NCBI RefSeq assembly: GCF_000524475.1
Contig: NZ_BAVQ01000003.1
Span: 186,001 to 250,000 of the forward strand
Origin: Tomitella biformata AHU 1821
GTDB taxonomy: Bacteria; Actinomycetota; Actinomycetes; Mycobacteriales; Mycobacteriaceae
Direction: 5' to 3'
DNA: 64,000 bases
The notes beneath the pieces were generated by a model. It did no database searches. It had not been told where the DNA came from and saw nothing but the letters and a program-made list of their open reading frames with translations. Both the position numbers and the translations under genes were made by a program. This document shows positions 1 through 10,576 of the stretch, one piece after another. Position 1 is the stretch's first letter, and each line of letters begins with the position of its first letter.

Positions 1-1194
1 GACGCCCGCTACCGCGAGATCGCGGCCGCGCTGGAGGACTCCGTCGCCAAGCACATGCGCGCGGATGTCACCGTCGGCTCGTTCCTGTCCGGCGGCATCG
101 ACTCCACCGCCATCGCGGCGCTCGCGATCCGCCACAACCCGGACCTGATCACCTTCACCACCGGCTTCGAGCGCGATGGCTACTCCGAGGTGGACGTCGC
201 CGCCGAGTCCGCGGAGGCCATCGGCGCCCGGCACGTGGTGAAGGTCGTGAGCCCACGGGAGTTCGCAGATGCGATCCCGGAGATCATCTGGTACCTCGAC
301 GACCCTGTCGCCGACCCCGCCCTGGTCCCCCTGTACTTCGTCGCCAAAGAGGCCCGCAAGCATGTGAAGGTGGTGCTCTCAGGCGAGGGCGCCGACGAGC
401 TGTTCGGCGGCTACACCATCTACCGCGAGCCGCTCTCGCTGGCACCGTTCGAGAAGCTGCCGAAGGCGCTGCGCCGCGGCGCGGGCAAGCTTTCCGAGCG
501 CATCCCGGAGGGCACTCGGGGCAAGTCGCTGCTGCACCGCGGCTCGATGCCCCTGGAGGACCGCTACTACGGCAACGCCCGCAGCTTCAGCGACGCCCAA
601 CTCAAGGCCGTGCTGCGCGACTACCGCCAGGAGTGGACGCACCAGGACGTGACCGCGCCCATCTACGCGAAGTCCGAGGGCTGGGATCCCGTCACCCGGA
701 TGCAGCATCTAGACCTGTTCACCTGGCTGCGCGGGGACATTCTGGTCAAGGCCGACAAGATCACGATGGCGAACTCCCTCGAGCTCCGGGTGCCGTTCCT
801 CGACCGCGAGGTGTTCGAGGTGGCCCAGCGGGTCCCCGTCGAACAGCGCATCACGAAGGACACCACCAAGTACGCGCTGCGTCGGGCCTTGGAGGGCATC
901 GTCCCCCACCACGTGCTGCACCGCGCGAAGCTCGGCTTCCCCGTGCCGCTGCGGCACTGGCTGGCCGGCACGGAGCTCTACGACTGGGCGCACGAGGTGA
1001 TCGCCGAGTCCGGCACCGACCACATCTTCGATAAGGCCGTCGCCGCGCAGATGCTCGTCGACCACAAGGCCGGGGTCATCGACAACAGCCGTCGCCTGTG
1101 GACCGTGCTGGCGTTCATGATCTGGCACGGCATCTTCGTCGAGGGCCGCATCAAGCCCAACATCCAGGAGCCCGTCTACCCGGTCAACCTGTAG
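1..1194 (+). CDS. asnB: Asparagine synthase (glutamine-hydrolysing), C-terminal part, cut by window start
   Basis: ATP-dependent amidation of aspartate to asparagine in the cytoplasm. The reading frame is open from the first base, so the N-terminal glutaminase domain lies outside the window; only the synthetase domain is seen (about 397 residues). The ATP pyrophosphatase PP-loop SGGIDS is present near residue 30 of the visible part, followed by the LSGEGADELFGGY motif typical of class B synthetases, and by a conserved RVPFLD stretch. The neighbouring adoK on the opposite strand matches the order asnB-adoK of M. tuberculosis (Rv2201-Rv2202c). The stop is followed by a perfect hairpin shared with the convergent kinase gene. 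The family call is secure; full length cannot be judged. Confidence 0.93.
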   Translation, partial: DARYREIAAALEDSVAKHMRADVTVGSFLSGGIDSTAIAALAIRHNPDLITFTTGFERDGYSEVDVAAESAEAIGARHVVKVVSPREFADAIPEIIWYLDDPVADPALVPLYFVAKEARKHVKVVLSGEGADELFGGYTIYREPLSLAPFEKLPKALRRGAGKLSERIPEGTRGKSLLHRGSMPLEDRYYGNARSFSDAQLKAVLRDYRQEWTHQDVTAPIYAKSEGWDPVTRMQHLDLFTWLRGDILVKADKITMANSLELRVPFLDREVFEVAQRVPVEQRITKDTTKYALRRALEGIVPHHVLHRAKLGFPVPLRHWLAGTELYDWAHEVIAESGTDHIFDKAVAAQMLVDHKAGVIDNSRRLWTVLAFMIWHGIFVEGRIKPNIQEPVYPVNL

Positions 1195-1205
1195 TCCACA
1201 CGCGG

Positions 1206-1243
1206 AGAAGGGGCGCGCCCGTTCAGCACGGCGCGCCCCTTCT
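1206..1243. terminator. Bidirectional hairpin between asnB and adoK
   Basis: A perfect 14-bp stem (AGAAGGGGCGCGCC and its complement) with a 10-nt loop lies between two convergent genes. There is no long T-tract on either side. It is probably the shared transcription terminator. Confidence 0.8.
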
Positions 1244-1255
1244 CTATGTGCAGCC

Positions 1256-2266
<1,011 letters not shown>

Positions 2267-2276
2267 CTAACGCGCA

Positions 2277-2310
2277 TTAGGGACCGCACCACGATCGGTG
2301 CGGTCCCTAA
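2277..2310. terminator. Perfect hairpin downstream of the Fe-S carrier gene
   Basis: A 14-bp perfect stem (TTAGGGACCGCACC and complement) has a 6-nt loop. It lies just after the stop of the minus-strand Fe-S carrier gene and before adoK, so it is the likely terminator of the former, with adoK having its own promoter. Confidence 0.8.
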
Positions 2311-2334
2311 TGTCCGAAGCTGGGTTCGAGAGCC

Positions 2335-2700
2335 TTAGTTGAAGGAGTCGCCGCAGGCGCAAGAGCCGCCAGCATTCGGGTTCTCGATGGTGAAGCCCTG
2401 CTTCTCGATGGTGTCCGCATAGTCGATGACGGCACCCTCGACGTACGGGCCGCTCATGCGGTCCACGATCAGCTTGACGCCGCTGAACTCGCGCACGAGG
2501 TCGCCGTCCAAGTCGCGGTCATCGAAGAAGAGCTGGTAGCGCAGGCCCGCACATCCGCCGGGCTGCACCGCGATCCGGAGCGCCAGATCGTCACGGCCCT
2601 CCTGCTCCAATAGCGCCTTGGCCTTCTGCGCAGCCTCATCGCTCATCGTCACGCTGTGGGTATCGACCGCAGCGGTGGTGGTGTCGTTCTCGACAGTCAT
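2335..2700 (-). CDS. A-type iron-sulfur carrier protein (HesB/IscA/ErpA family)
   Basis: Small scaffold or carrier that hands Fe-S clusters to apo-enzymes. The 121-residue protein has the three conserved cysteines of the family: one in GGCAGLRYQ near residue 50 and two in the C-terminal GSCACGDSFN. It is nearly colinear with Rv2204c and sits in the same place next to adoK and glycerate kinase. The first about 18 residues are a poorly conserved leader. The ATG is preceded by a good GGAGA ribosome site. LipA in the same window is an Fe-S enzyme and could be a client, but this is inference. Confidence 0.92.
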   Translation of the reverse strand: MTVENDTTTAAVDTHSVTMSDEAAQKAKALLEQEGRDDLALRIAVQPGGCAGLRYQLFFDDRDLDGDLVREFSGVKLIVDRMSGPYVEGAVIDYADTIEKQGFTIENPNAGGSCACGDSFN

Positions 2701-2857
2701 GGGTTCTCCTTCAGCTGTACAGACCCGTGCCTACTAGTCGAACAGTACGCGTCTGGCTTTCATTCCCGGGGCTGGCATTATTTTTACGAACCGGAACTCG
2801 GCAAATAACTCTCGCCTCGACCCTAGTGCCCCGCAGGCGGAATGCGAAGCCCTCGGG

Positions 2858-3907
2858 TCACTCTCTCCACTCCACCGCGACAATCCGCGTGAGCGCCTCC
2901 AACTGTACCGGCGCGGCGGCCATCGCGGCGGCCACCGAACCCGCGAACTCGGTGAGCGAATACACGGCCCGCGTGCCCAGCTCCACCAGCTGCGATTCCG
3001 TCAACGACACCTGCCCGGCCAGCACAATCAGCGGCGTCCCCACCTCTCGTGCCTCGGCCGCGAGGCGGGCCACCACCTTGCCCTGCAGCGTCTGCCCGTC
3101 CAGCCGCCCCTCCCCCGTGAGGACGACGTCCGCGGCAGCCATCGCCGCCCGTCTGCCTGTGCGCTCCCCCACCACATCCGCGCCCGGCCGCAGCCCGGCG
3201 CCCGCGGCCAGCAGCGCCGCGCCCAGCCCGCCCGCGGCACCACCTCCCGCGAGCCCCCCGACAGCGATGCCGCTCGCCGCCGCCAACTGGGCCGACCACT
3301 GCGCCAGCCGCCGCTCCAACAGCGCGATGGTCGGCGCGTCGGCACCCTTCTGCGGGCCGTACACCGCGGCCGCGCCCGCTGGCCCCAGGAGCGGGTTGGC
3401 CACGTCCGACGCCGCAAGCAGCGGGACCGGGCGGAGGAGATCGAGGTACCGGTCGAGCCCGCCGAGCGCGTCGACCATCCCCCGGCCACCGTCGGTGCTG
3501 GCGCTGCCGCCAAGGCCGATCACCAACCTTCTCGCCCCCGCGCCCAACGCGTCGGCGATCATCTCGCCCACGCCGAAGGTGCTGGCCGCCACCGCCGCCC
3601 GTGGGGTGGGCCCGCCGCCGAGCAGGTGCAGCCCGCACGCCTGCGCCGCCTCCAGATACGCGACGGAGTCCGCCGTCAGCAGCCACCGTGCCCGCACCGG
3701 CGGCCCGAGCGGGCCGGCCACCGCCGTCTCGTGGACGACGCCGCAGCCGGCGAGGACGTCGACGAATCCGGGGCCGCCGTCGGACTGCGCGGCCACCGCC
3801 ACCTCGTCGAACGGGCGGGCCGCGGACCACCCCGACGCCATCGCGGCAGCCGCTTCCAGCGCCGTCAATGTCGACCCGAATCCGTCCGGCGCCAGCAACA
3901 CTCGCAT
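2858..3907 (-). CDS. Glycerate kinase (GlxK/GarK family)
   Basis: Phosphorylates D-glycerate to a phosphoglycerate. The 349-residue protein starts with the family's MRVLLAPDGFGSTLTALEAA, contains GLGGSASTDGGRGM near residue 125 and the nucleotide-binding run DVVLTGEGRLDGQTLQGK near residue 265, both diagnostic for this family. Position matches Rv2205c. It precedes the Fe-S carrier gene on the same strand with about 160 bases between, so the two may be separately transcribed. Whether the product is 2- or 3-phosphoglycerate cannot be told. Confidence 0.9.
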   Translation of the reverse strand: MRVLLAPDGFGSTLTALEAAAAMASGWSAARPFDEVAVAAQSDGGPGFVDVLAGCGVVHETAVAGPLGPPVRARWLLTADSVAYLEAAQACGLHLLGGGPTPRAAVAASTFGVGEMIADALGAGARRLVIGLGGSASTDGGRGMVDALGGLDRYLDLLRPVPLLAASDVANPLLGPAGAAAVYGPQKGADAPTIALLERRLAQWSAQLAAASGIAVGGLAGGGAAGGLGAALLAAGAGLRPGADVVGERTGRRAAMAAADVVLTGEGRLDGQTLQGKVVARLAAEAREVGTPLIVLAGQVSLTESQLVELGTRAVYSLTEFAGSVAAAMAAAPVQLEALTRIVAVEWRE

Positions 3908-3974
3908 CCGGCCAGGTTAGCGGCATAGGCCGCTTTGGCCATAGTGATCGTGCTCCCTATAGCCTTGTGGGGTG

Positions 3975-4667
3975 ATGAAGCTGCGCCGCGGGGGCTCCGA
4001 GAAACCGTCCAAGCCTAGTGTCGACGATGTCGTCGACACAGACATCGATGACGCGTCGGCAGACGACGAGTCCACGGCGCGCGTCGCCAAGGGCACCACG
4101 GAGAAGAAGGGCCGCCCCACGCCCAGGCGCCGAGAGGCCGAGCGCAAGCGCGGCCCGGCCGGGCCCGCGCCCCTGAACTCCAAGGAGGCGCGCGCCCGCC
4201 GCAAGGTGAACAAAGACGGCACCAAGAAGTCGCGTGCCGAGCGCAAGGCGGAGGCCGCCGGCCGCCGGTCCACGATGTCCGAGCGCCGCGAACTGATGAT
4301 GGACGGCGACGAGCGCTACCTCCATGCCCGGGACAAGGGCCCCGAGCGCAAGTTCGTCCGCGACTACGTCGACTCCAGCCGCCACCTGCTGGGCCTGTTC
4401 ATGCCGCTGGCGATTGTCATGATCATCTCGCTGTTCCTGAACCCGGCCATCCAGTCTCTGGTCGCGCTATTCATGCTGGTGATGGTGGCCATCATGCTCA
4501 TCGAGGGCTTCTTCCTCGCCCGCCGGATCTACAACATGGCGCTAGAGCGTTTCCCGAACCTGAACGACAGCAAATTCTCCCTGGGCTGGTACGCGTTCGT
4601 CCGCGCCTCGCAGCTGCGCAAGATGCGCACGCCGCGCCCGCAGGTCTCGGTCGGCGCCGAGGTCTAG
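3975..4667 (+). CDS. DUF3043 membrane protein
   Basis: Conserved actinobacterial protein of unknown function (Rv2206 counterpart), 230 residues. The first about 130 residues are very rich in Lys, Arg, Glu and Ala and look unstructured or nucleic-acid/phospholipid binding. Two hydrophobic segments follow (about 140-160 and 163-187), and the tail holds [22 protein letters not shown], the most conserved part of the family. A GTG lies directly before the ATG chosen here; either could serve. It is followed after only a few bases by cobT, so co-transcription is likely. Confidence 0.85.
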   Translation: MKLRRGGSEKPSKPSVDDVVDTDIDDASADDESTARVAKGTTEKKGRPTPRRREAERKRGPAGPAPLNSKEARARRKVNKDGTKKSRAERKAEAAGRRSTMSERRELMMDGDERYLHARDKGPERKFVRDYVDSSRHLLGLFMPLAIVMIISLFLNPAIQSLVALFMLVMVAIMLIEGFFLARRIYNMALERFPNLNDSKFSLGWYAFVRASQLRKMRTPRPQVSVGAEV

Positions 4668-4672
4668 GACCT

Positions 4673-5749
4673 GTGACCACCCCACTTCCAGCTTCCCTGT
4701 TCCCCACTATCGTGCCGCCTGACGCCGAGCTGCGCAGGGCCGCCGAGCAGCGCCAACTCCAGCTCACCAAGCCGCCGGGCTCGCTCGGCCGGCTAGAGGA
4801 GCTCGGCAATTGGATCGCCGCCTGCCAGGGCCAGTGCCCGCCGCATGACTTCAACCGACCCCGCGTGGTCGTCTTCGCCGGCGATCACGGGATCGCACGG
4901 CACGGCGTGTCCGCGTTCCCCGCCGAGGTCACCGTGCAGATGCTGCAGAACTTCCTCGCCGGCGGAGCCGCGGTCAATGTGATCGCCGAGGCGCTCGGCG
5001 TAGGTGTCCGGGTCGCCGATATCGCCGTGGACTGCGACGAGATCCCTGGCGTCCCCGCGCAGGTCCAAGCGCACAAGATCCGACGCTCCAGCGGCAGCAT
5101 CGACCGCGAGGACGCGCTCACCGAGCAGGAGACCCTGGACGCCATCGCAGCCGGCCGCACGATCGCCGACGAGGAGGTCGACGCGGGCGCGGACCTGCTG
5201 ATCTCCGGCGACATGGGCATCGGCAACACCACCCCCGCCACCGTGCTCATCGCCACGCTGACCGGCCTCGAGCCCGCCGTCGCCGTCGGCCGCGGCACCG
5301 GCATCAACGACTACGGCTGGATGCGCAAGACCACCGCCGTGCGCGATGCCATGGTGCGCGCCCGGCCCGTCGCCAAAGATCCCGTCGCACTCCTGCGCAC
5401 CGCGGGCGGCGCGGACTTCGCGGCGATGGCCGGCTTCCTCGCCCAGGCAGCCGTTCGGCGCACACCCGTGATCCTCGACGGCGTCATCGCGGCCGCCGCC
5501 GCGCTGGTCGCAAGATCGCTCGCCCCCGGCGCCGAGCACTGGTGGGTCGCCGGGCATCGCTCCACCGAGCCCGCGCACACCTCGGCGCTGCAGCAACTCG
5601 ACATGGTCCCGCTCGTGGAGATGGAGATGCGACTCGGCGAGGGCTCCGGCGCGGTGACCGCCGTGCCGCTGCTGCGCGCCGCCGTGGTCGTACTCGCGAA
5701 TATGGCGACGTTCGAGACCGCCGGAATCAGCGCGGGCGATCCTGCCTAG
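4673..5749 (+). CDS. cobT: Nicotinate-nucleotide--dimethylbenzimidazole phosphoribosyltransferase
   Basis: Makes alpha-ribazole 5'-phosphate, the lower ligand precursor of cobalamin, from nicotinate mononucleotide and dimethylbenzimidazole. The 358-residue protein has the family start [12 protein letters not shown], the FAGDHG motif near residue 68, the GDMGIGNTT motif near residue 180 and the C-terminal RLGEGSGA with the catalytic Glu near residue 323. Start is GTG five bases after the DUF3043 stop. The next gene, cobS, uses the product, so the pair forms the nucleotide-loop assembly module. Confidence 0.95.
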   Translation: MTTPLPASLFPTIVPPDAELRRAAEQRQLQLTKPPGSLGRLEELGNWIAACQGQCPPHDFNRPRVVVFAGDHGIARHGVSAFPAEVTVQMLQNFLAGGAAVNVIAEALGVGVRVADIAVDCDEIPGVPAQVQAHKIRRSSGSIDREDALTEQETLDAIAAGRTIADEEVDAGADLLISGDMGIGNTTPATVLIATLTGLEPAVAVGRGTGINDYGWMRKTTAVRDAMVRARPVAKDPVALLRTAGGADFAAMAGFLAQAAVRRTPVILDGVIAAAAALVARSLAPGAEHWWVAGHRSTEPAHTSALQQLDMVPLVEMEMRLGEGSGAVTAVPLLRAAVVVLANMATFETAGISAGDPA

Positions 5750-5804
5750 TCCTCATCGTTCTAACCCTCAGCGTTCAGGTCTCCTGCGCGGCGCCGCGAT
5801 CGGG

Positions 5805-6539
5805 GTGGCGCTGGCGTTCTCCTGGCTCACGGTGCTGCCGGTGCGTGGGCCGGCGGAGATCGACCGCGTCGCGGGCCGTCGGGCCATCGCCGCCGCGCCG
5901 CTCACCGGCCTCGTGCTGGGCGCCGCCGTCTTCGCCGTGCTGTGGGGACTGACATCACTGGGCATGGCTGCCGCGCTGGCCGGGTTGCTGGCGGTGGCCG
6001 TCCTCGCGTTGGCCACTCGCGGCATGCACATCGACGGATTGGCGGACACCGTCGACGGCCTCGGCTGCTATGGCCCGCCCGAGCGCGCCCTCGCGGTCAT
6101 GCGCGACGGCGGAGCTGGCCCCTTCGGGGTAGCCGCGCTCGTCGTGTCCATCGGGGCCCAGGCCCTCGCCTTCGGCACCCTCGCAGAGCAATCCCGTTGG
6201 CTTGCAGTCATTCTCGCGATCGCACTGGGCCGGGTCGCCATTGTCCTCGCCTGCCGGCGGGGCACCGCCGCCGCGACCGAGACAGGATTCGGGGCCTTGG
6301 TGGTCGGCACCCAGCCACTGGCGACTCCCCTGCTGTGGGCCGCGATCCTCGCCGCGGCGGCCGTGTGGGCGGTGCCGGGGCAGCCCTGGCTGGGTCCCGT
6401 GGTCGTGCTCGCGGTGCTTGTCGCCACCGTCCTGCTCACGCGGCACTGCGCCCGGCGCTTCGGCGGCCTCTCCGGCGATGTCCTCGGCGCGGTGATCGAG
6501 ATTTCCGTGGTGCTGTCCGCGGCCGCGCTCACCCTCTAG
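5805..6539 (+). CDS. cobS: Adenosylcobinamide-GDP ribazoletransferase (cobalamin synthase)
   Basis: Integral membrane enzyme joining adenosylcobinamide-GDP with alpha-ribazole phosphate. About 244 residues, mostly hydrophobic helices. The Asp-rich motif HIDGLADTVDGLG at about 75-87 and RDGGAGPFG are family hallmarks. The start is uncertain: the frame is open back into cobT, no ATG or GTG precedes this GTG, and residues just before it (RGAAIG) look as if they could continue the first helix. Coupled to cobT by position. cobU is not in the window. Confidence 0.92.
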   Translation: MALAFSWLTVLPVRGPAEIDRVAGRRAIAAAPLTGLVLGAAVFAVLWGLTSLGMAAALAGLLAVAVLALATRGMHIDGLADTVDGLGCYGPPERALAVMRDGGAGPFGVAALVVSIGAQALAFGTLAEQSRWLAVILAIALGRVAIVLACRRGTAAATETGFGALVVGTQPLATPLLWAAILAAAAVWAVPGQPWLGPVVVLAVLVATVLLTRHCARRFGGLSGDVLGAVIEISVVLSAAALTL

Positions 6540-6568
6540 GCCGTCCACCCCGCAATAGCGCGGCCCGA

Positions 6569-7672
6569 TCAGGCCAGGCGGGTCATCCAGCCATGAGTGT
6601 CCGCGAAGGTCCCGCGCTGGATCCCCGTGAGCGTGTCGCGCAGCGCCTTGGTCACCTCGCCCGCCTCGCCGTCCCCGATCTGGAATTCGCCGTCCACATG
6701 CTTGACGAATCCCACGGGGGTGATCACCGCGGCCGTGCCGCAAGCGAACACCTCGCTGATCTCGCCCGACGCGCAGCCGCGCTGCCATTCGGTGGTGCTG
6801 ATGCGTCGTTCCTCAACCGGGTAGCCAGCGTCGGCGGCCAGCTGCAGCAGCGAGTCGCGGGTGATGCCGGGCAGCAGCGAGCCAGACAGCTCCGGGGTGA
6901 CCAAACGGGCGTCGGAGCCGGTGCCGAAGACGAAGAACAGGTTCATCCCGCCCATCTCCTCGACGTACTCGCGCTCGATCGCGTCGAGCCACACGACCTG
7001 GTCGCAGCCCTGGTCCGCGGCATGGGCCTGCGCGATCAGGGAGGCGGCATAGTTGCCGGCGAACTTCGCGGCGCCGGTGCCGCCAGGGGCCGCGCGCACG
7101 TAGTCGCGGGAGAGCCACACGCTGACGGGCTTGAGCCCGCGCGGGAAGTAGGCGCCGGCCGGGGAGGCGATCAAGATGTACTGGTAGCAATCCGACGGGC
7201 GGACGCCGAGGCCCACGTCGGTGCCAATCAGGAAGGGCCGCAGGTACAGCGACTCCTCGCCACCGGCGGCAGGGACCCAACCCTGGTCGACGGCCAGGAG
7301 CTCGCGCAGCGATTCGAGGAACAGGTCCGCGGGCAGCTCGGCCATCGCGATGCGCTCCGCGGAGAGCTGGAAGCGGTGGGCGTTCGCGTCGGGCCGAAAC
7401 GAGTTGATGGAACCGTCCGCGTGCCGATAGGCCTTGAGCCCCTCAAAAATCGCCTGCCCGTAGTGCAGGACCGTCGTGGCCGGGTCGAACTGGATGGAGC
7501 CGTACGGCCGGACGACGGCGTTGTGCCAGCCCTGCTCCGGCGAGTAGTCGATGGTCACCATGTGGTCGGTGAAGTGCTTGCCGAAACCCGGTGCCGCCAA
7601 TACCGCCTCGCGCGCCTCCGCCGACTGTGGGGCGGGGTGGGGGACGTGGGCAAACACAGGAAGGCCAGTCAT
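6569..7672 (-). CDS. ilvE: Branched-chain amino acid aminotransferase
   Basis: PLP-dependent transaminase for the last step of Leu, Ile and Val synthesis and first step of their breakdown. It is 367 residues, the usual length for fold-type IV BCAT. The PLP-binding Lys is K203 in [15 protein letters not shown]; the substrate region [12 protein letters not shown] and the [11 protein letters not shown] stretch are also intact. Convergent with cobS. In M. tuberculosis gcvT is the neighbour; it is absent here. Confidence 0.95.
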   Translation of the reverse strand: MTGLPVFAHVPHPAPQSAEAREAVLAAPGFGKHFTDHMVTIDYSPEQGWHNAVVRPYGSIQFDPATTVLHYGQAIFEGLKAYRHADGSINSFRPDANAHRFQLSAERIAMAELPADLFLESLRELLAVDQGWVPAAGGEESLYLRPFLIGTDVGLGVRPSDCYQYILIASPAGAYFPRGLKPVSVWLSRDYVRAAPGGTGAAKFAGNYAASLIAQAHAADQGCDQVVWLDAIEREYVEEMGGMNLFFVFGTGSDARLVTPELSGSLLPGITRDSLLQLAADAGYPVEERRISTTEWQRGCASGEISEVFACGTAAVITPVGFVKHVDGEFQIGDGEAGEVTKALRDTLTGIQRGTFADTHGWMTRLA

Positions 7673-7816
7673 GCCGAATATGTTATCGCAAGCCGCTTTC
7701 GGGCCTCGTCGTCGCTCCCACGGCGATGCAACCCCCGTTCACCCCTCCCCCGAAGCCTCCGCGCGCATACTGTGCTCGTGGACAGCCAGCAGCAGCCCCC
7801 CGGTGTTGGAGCGACA

Positions 7817-8548
7817 ATGTCCGATTGGCTCGCCCGGCTCCAAGGGGGCCCGGGGGTGACGGCGACATTCGATGAGTCGGAGATCGCCGGACTCGACGAG
7901 CCGGTGCGCCGATACCTCTCCACCGCGATCGCGCCCAATACACCCCTGCACTCGTGCGTGCAGATCAAGATGCGCGGCACCATCAAACTACGACGGTGGC
8001 TGCCGTTCCGCGCGCGGCAGATTCTCGCCCCCACGACAGGATTCATCTGGCGGGCGCGTGTGGCCGGGCTGATCTCCGGGTACGACCAGTATTTCGAGGA
8101 GTCCGGGGCCATGCGGTGGAGGCTGGGCGGACTCTTGCCCCTGGCGCAGATGTCGGGCCCTGACGTGTCCCGCAGCGCCGCGGGCCGTGGGGCGGCCGAA
8201 TCCGTGTGGGCGCCCACCACATTGCTGCCCCGATTCGGCGTGCGGTGGGCCGCGGTGGACGAGACCACCATCACCGCGAGGCGAGCGCTGGGCCCCACGG
8301 AGACCTCGCTCACATTGCGCTTGGACGGCACCGGACAGATCGCCTCGTTCATCTTTGACAGGTGGGGCGACCCGGACTCCAGCGGAGCCTGGGGCCTGCA
8401 CCCGTTCGGCGGGGAGGTCACGGCCCACCGCGTATTCGACGGGATGTCGATTCCCAGCGCGGGCCGGCTCGGATGGAATTTCGGCACTGGGGGCTGGGCT
8501 GCGGGCGAGTTCTTCCGGTTCGAGATCCGCGACCTCGCCGGAGCCTGA
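7817..8548 (+). CDS. DUF6544/DUF6920-like conserved protein
   Basis: 243-residue protein resembling the DUF6544 (DUF6920) family of unknown function. Visible landmarks are VRRYLSTAIA near residue 40, the stretch IKMRGTIKLRRWLPFRARQ and GFIWRARVAGLISGYDQY, and a C-terminal beta-rich part with RWGDPDSSG. No signal peptide or membrane segment. ATG chosen because GGAG sits five to six bases upstream; an in-frame GTG 13 codons earlier lacks a ribosome site. The frame is open far upstream opposite ilvE, but that part is an antisense shadow. Function not known. Confidence 0.7.
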   Translation: MSDWLARLQGGPGVTATFDESEIAGLDEPVRRYLSTAIAPNTPLHSCVQIKMRGTIKLRRWLPFRARQILAPTTGFIWRARVAGLISGYDQYFEESGAMRWRLGGLLPLAQMSGPDVSRSAAGRGAAESVWAPTTLLPRFGVRWAAVDETTITARRALGPTETSLTLRLDGTGQIASFIFDRWGDPDSSGAWGLHPFGGEVTAHRVFDGMSIPSAGRLGWNFGTGGWAAGEFFRFEIRDLAGA

Positions 8549-8629
8549 TCCCCCTGCCTCCGCACCGCCCGGGGCCATCGGCGCCGATGGCTAGGATGGC
8601 GACATCAGCCAAACCGTCAGGAGCTATCT

Positions 8630-10138
8630 GTGACTGCCCGTACATTCCCCGCCCGCGACCTTGGACCGAGCCTGGTCCTGGCCACCGCTGTCGCCCCCGA
8701 GGCGCAAGCGCTGATCATCGGCGTGACCAACGCCGACAACGAGCTGCAATTGCTCATCGACTCCGAGGCGCTGCCCGAGGGCCTGTGGGATGAGCTGTTC
8801 CAGCAGCTCGAGGCCGTGGGTGCCAAGGGCAAGACCGACGAGGTCACCCGCATTCCGGCCCCCGCCGACTTGGGCGTCGCCAGCGTGATCGCCGTGGGCC
8901 TAGGCTCCGCCGATAATGCCGGGGACCCGGAGGCCGTGCGCCGCGCCGCCGGTGTCGCCGCCCGCGCGCTGTCCGGACTGACCCACGTCGCGACCACCCT
9001 GTCGCTGCTCAGCATCGAGGGCGCGGCGGAGGGCCTGTTCCTCGGCTCGTACACCTATAACGAGTTCAAGACGGCCGACGCCCCCGCGCCGCTGGCCCGG
9101 GTCGACCTGCTGGTCTCGGAGGCCGACGCGAGCGCCGAGTCCACCCTCGAGCGCTCCGTCGCCGTCGCCACCGCCGTGGCCACCGCGCGTGAGCTCGTCA
9201 ACACCCCGCCGAGCCACCTCTACCCCGAGGAGTTCGCCGAGCGTGCACGCCTGCTCGGCGAGGCGACCGGCCTGGCCGTGACGATCCTCGATGAGGTCCA
9301 GCTGGCGACGCAGGGCTTCGGCGGCATTGTCGGTGTCGGCAAGGGCTCGTCCCGCCAGCCGCGCCTGGTCACGCTCGCCCACCGCGGCGGCGTCGAGGGC
9401 GCGCCAACCGTGGCGCTCGTCGGTAAGGGCATCACCTTCGACACCGGCGGCATCTCCATCAAGCCCGCCGCGGGCATGGAGCACATGACGTCCGATATGG
9501 GCGGCGCCGCGGCGGTGGTCGCGACGATCGCGCTCGTCGCCAAGCTGAACCTGCCACTCAACGTCACCGCCTATGTGCCGATGGCGGAGAATATGCCGTC
9601 GGCCACCGCGCAGCGCCCCGGCGACGTACTCACCCAGTACGGCGGCACCACTGTCGAGGTCATCAACACGGACGCCGAGGGCAGACTGGTGCTGGCCGAC
9701 GCGATCGCGCTGGCCTGCGAGGCCAACCCGACCTACCTGATCGACACCGCGACGCTCACCGGCGCGCAGATGGTGGCGCTCGGCAATCGGACCCCTGGCG
9801 TGATGGGCACCGACGAGTTCCGGGACCGCGTCGCGAAGATCTCCCAGGGGGTCGGCGAGAACGCGTGGGCCATGCCGCTGCCGGCTGAGCTGCGCCCCGA
9901 CCTCGACTCCCGGGTCGCGGACCTCGCGAACGTCACGAACCACCGCTGGGGCGGCATGCTCTCCGCGGCGTTGTTCCTCAAGGAGTTCGTCGCGGAGGGC
10001 GTGCAGTGGGCGCACCTCGACGTGGCGGGGCCGGCCTTCAACACCGGCGGGCCGTTCGGCTACACGGGCAAGGGCGGCACCGGCGTGCCGGTCCGCACAA
10101 TTATCGGGGTCTTGGAAGACATCGTCGCGAAAGGCTAG
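8630..10138 (+). CDS. pepA: Leucyl aminopeptidase (M17)
   Basis: Cytosolic di-metal aminopeptidase removing N-terminal residues from peptides; the counterpart of Rv2213. 502 residues. The metal-binding and catalytic segments are intact: [16 protein letters not shown] near 264-279 with the catalytic Lys, the Asp-rich [11 protein letters not shown] after it, and the M17 signature [13 protein letters not shown] at about 346-358. GTG start with AGGAG six bases upstream. The N-terminal third is the divergent, regulatory-type domain normal for the family. A 14-base exact tandem duplication covers its stop codon. Confidence 0.95.
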   Translation: MTARTFPARDLGPSLVLATAVAPEAQALIIGVTNADNELQLLIDSEALPEGLWDELFQQLEAVGAKGKTDEVTRIPAPADLGVASVIAVGLGSADNAGDPEAVRRAAGVAARALSGLTHVATTLSLLSIEGAAEGLFLGSYTYNEFKTADAPAPLARVDLLVSEADASAESTLERSVAVATAVATARELVNTPPSHLYPEEFAERARLLGEATGLAVTILDEVQLATQGFGGIVGVGKGSSRQPRLVTLAHRGGVEGAPTVALVGKGITFDTGGISIKPAAGMEHMTSDMGGAAAVVATIALVAKLNLPLNVTAYVPMAENMPSATAQRPGDVLTQYGGTTVEVINTDAEGRLVLADAIALACEANPTYLIDTATLTGAQMVALGNRTPGVMGTDEFRDRVAKISQGVGENAWAMPLPAELRPDLDSRVADLANVTNHRWGGMLSAALFLKEFVAEGVQWAHLDVAGPAFNTGGPFGYTGKGGTGVPVRTIIGVLEDIVAKG

Positions 10139-10152
10139 TCGCGAAAGGCTAG
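10125..10152 (+). repeat. 14-bp exact tandem duplication across the pepA stop codon
   Basis: The unit TCGCGAAAGGCTAG occurs twice head to tail. The first copy ends with the TAG stop of pepA; the second lies just beyond it and carries a second TAG in a different register. It looks like a recent slippage duplication. Confidence 0.9.
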
Positions 10153-10173
10153 CCGCGCAGGGCTACAGGAGTC

Positions 10174-10203
10174 CCCCGCAGGTTCTCGAGGGAGCCTGCG
10201 GGG
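10174..10203. terminator. Hairpin between pepA and a convergent gene
   Basis: CCCCGCAGG and its complement form a 9-bp stem with a 12-nt loop between convergent genes. It probably ends both transcripts. Confidence 0.65.
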
Positions 10204-10204
10204 C

Positions 10205-10576
10205 TCAGCCCTCGCTGCGCGGCATGTCGCGCAGCAGCTCCTCGCGCGCGGCCCGCTTGCGCAGGATCCGGGCGCGCTCGAGCTTGTCCCGCATGCGCTT
10301 GGGGTAGCCGACCTTGAGCACGTCGTAGACCGGCATCTCCAGCTCGCGGCCGAGCCGTTGCGCGGCCTTCGGCCCCGAGAGTGCGCGCCGGGTCCAGTTG
10401 CCGTCGATGTCCACGAGCACAATCGTCAGGTCGTTGAACTTGTTGGCCGGCTCGACGAAGCCCTCGACGCCGGTGTGCGAGGAGCCCCAGGCCATCAAAT
10501 AGCTGAGATCGGCGTCGTGGGCGTCGCGCTCCGACTTGCTGGCGCCCCACGCGAAACGCCCGGTGAATCGCCCCAT
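10205..10576 (-). CDS. Conserved hypothetical protein, 123 aa
   Basis: Not recognised. The sequence begins MGRFTGRFAWGASKSERDA, has YLMAWGSSHTGVEGFVEP and a basic C-terminus KRMRDKLERARILRKRAARE. No signal peptide, membrane segment or Cys motif. ATG chosen because GGAAGGGG lies six bases upstream; an earlier GTG in frame lacks support. Good codon usage for the genome and a terminator hairpin downstream favour a real gene. Confidence 0.6.
   Translation of the reverse strand: MGRFTGRFAWGASKSERDAHDADLSYLMAWGSSHTGVEGFVEPANKFNDLTIVLVDIDGNWTRRALSGPKAAQRLGRELEMPVYDVLKVGYPKRMRDKLERARILRKRAAREELLRDMPRSEG

Noticed and set aside
2727-3920. Long plus-strand ORF opposite glycerate kinase
   Set aside because: Low-complexity Ser/Pro/Ala translation typical of antisense frames in high-GC DNA; the minus-strand frame is a clear glycerate kinase.
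5942-7816. N-terminal extension of the DUF6544-like protein over cobS and ilvE
   Set aside because: It is an open antisense frame without conserved content; the real start has a ribosome site at 7817.
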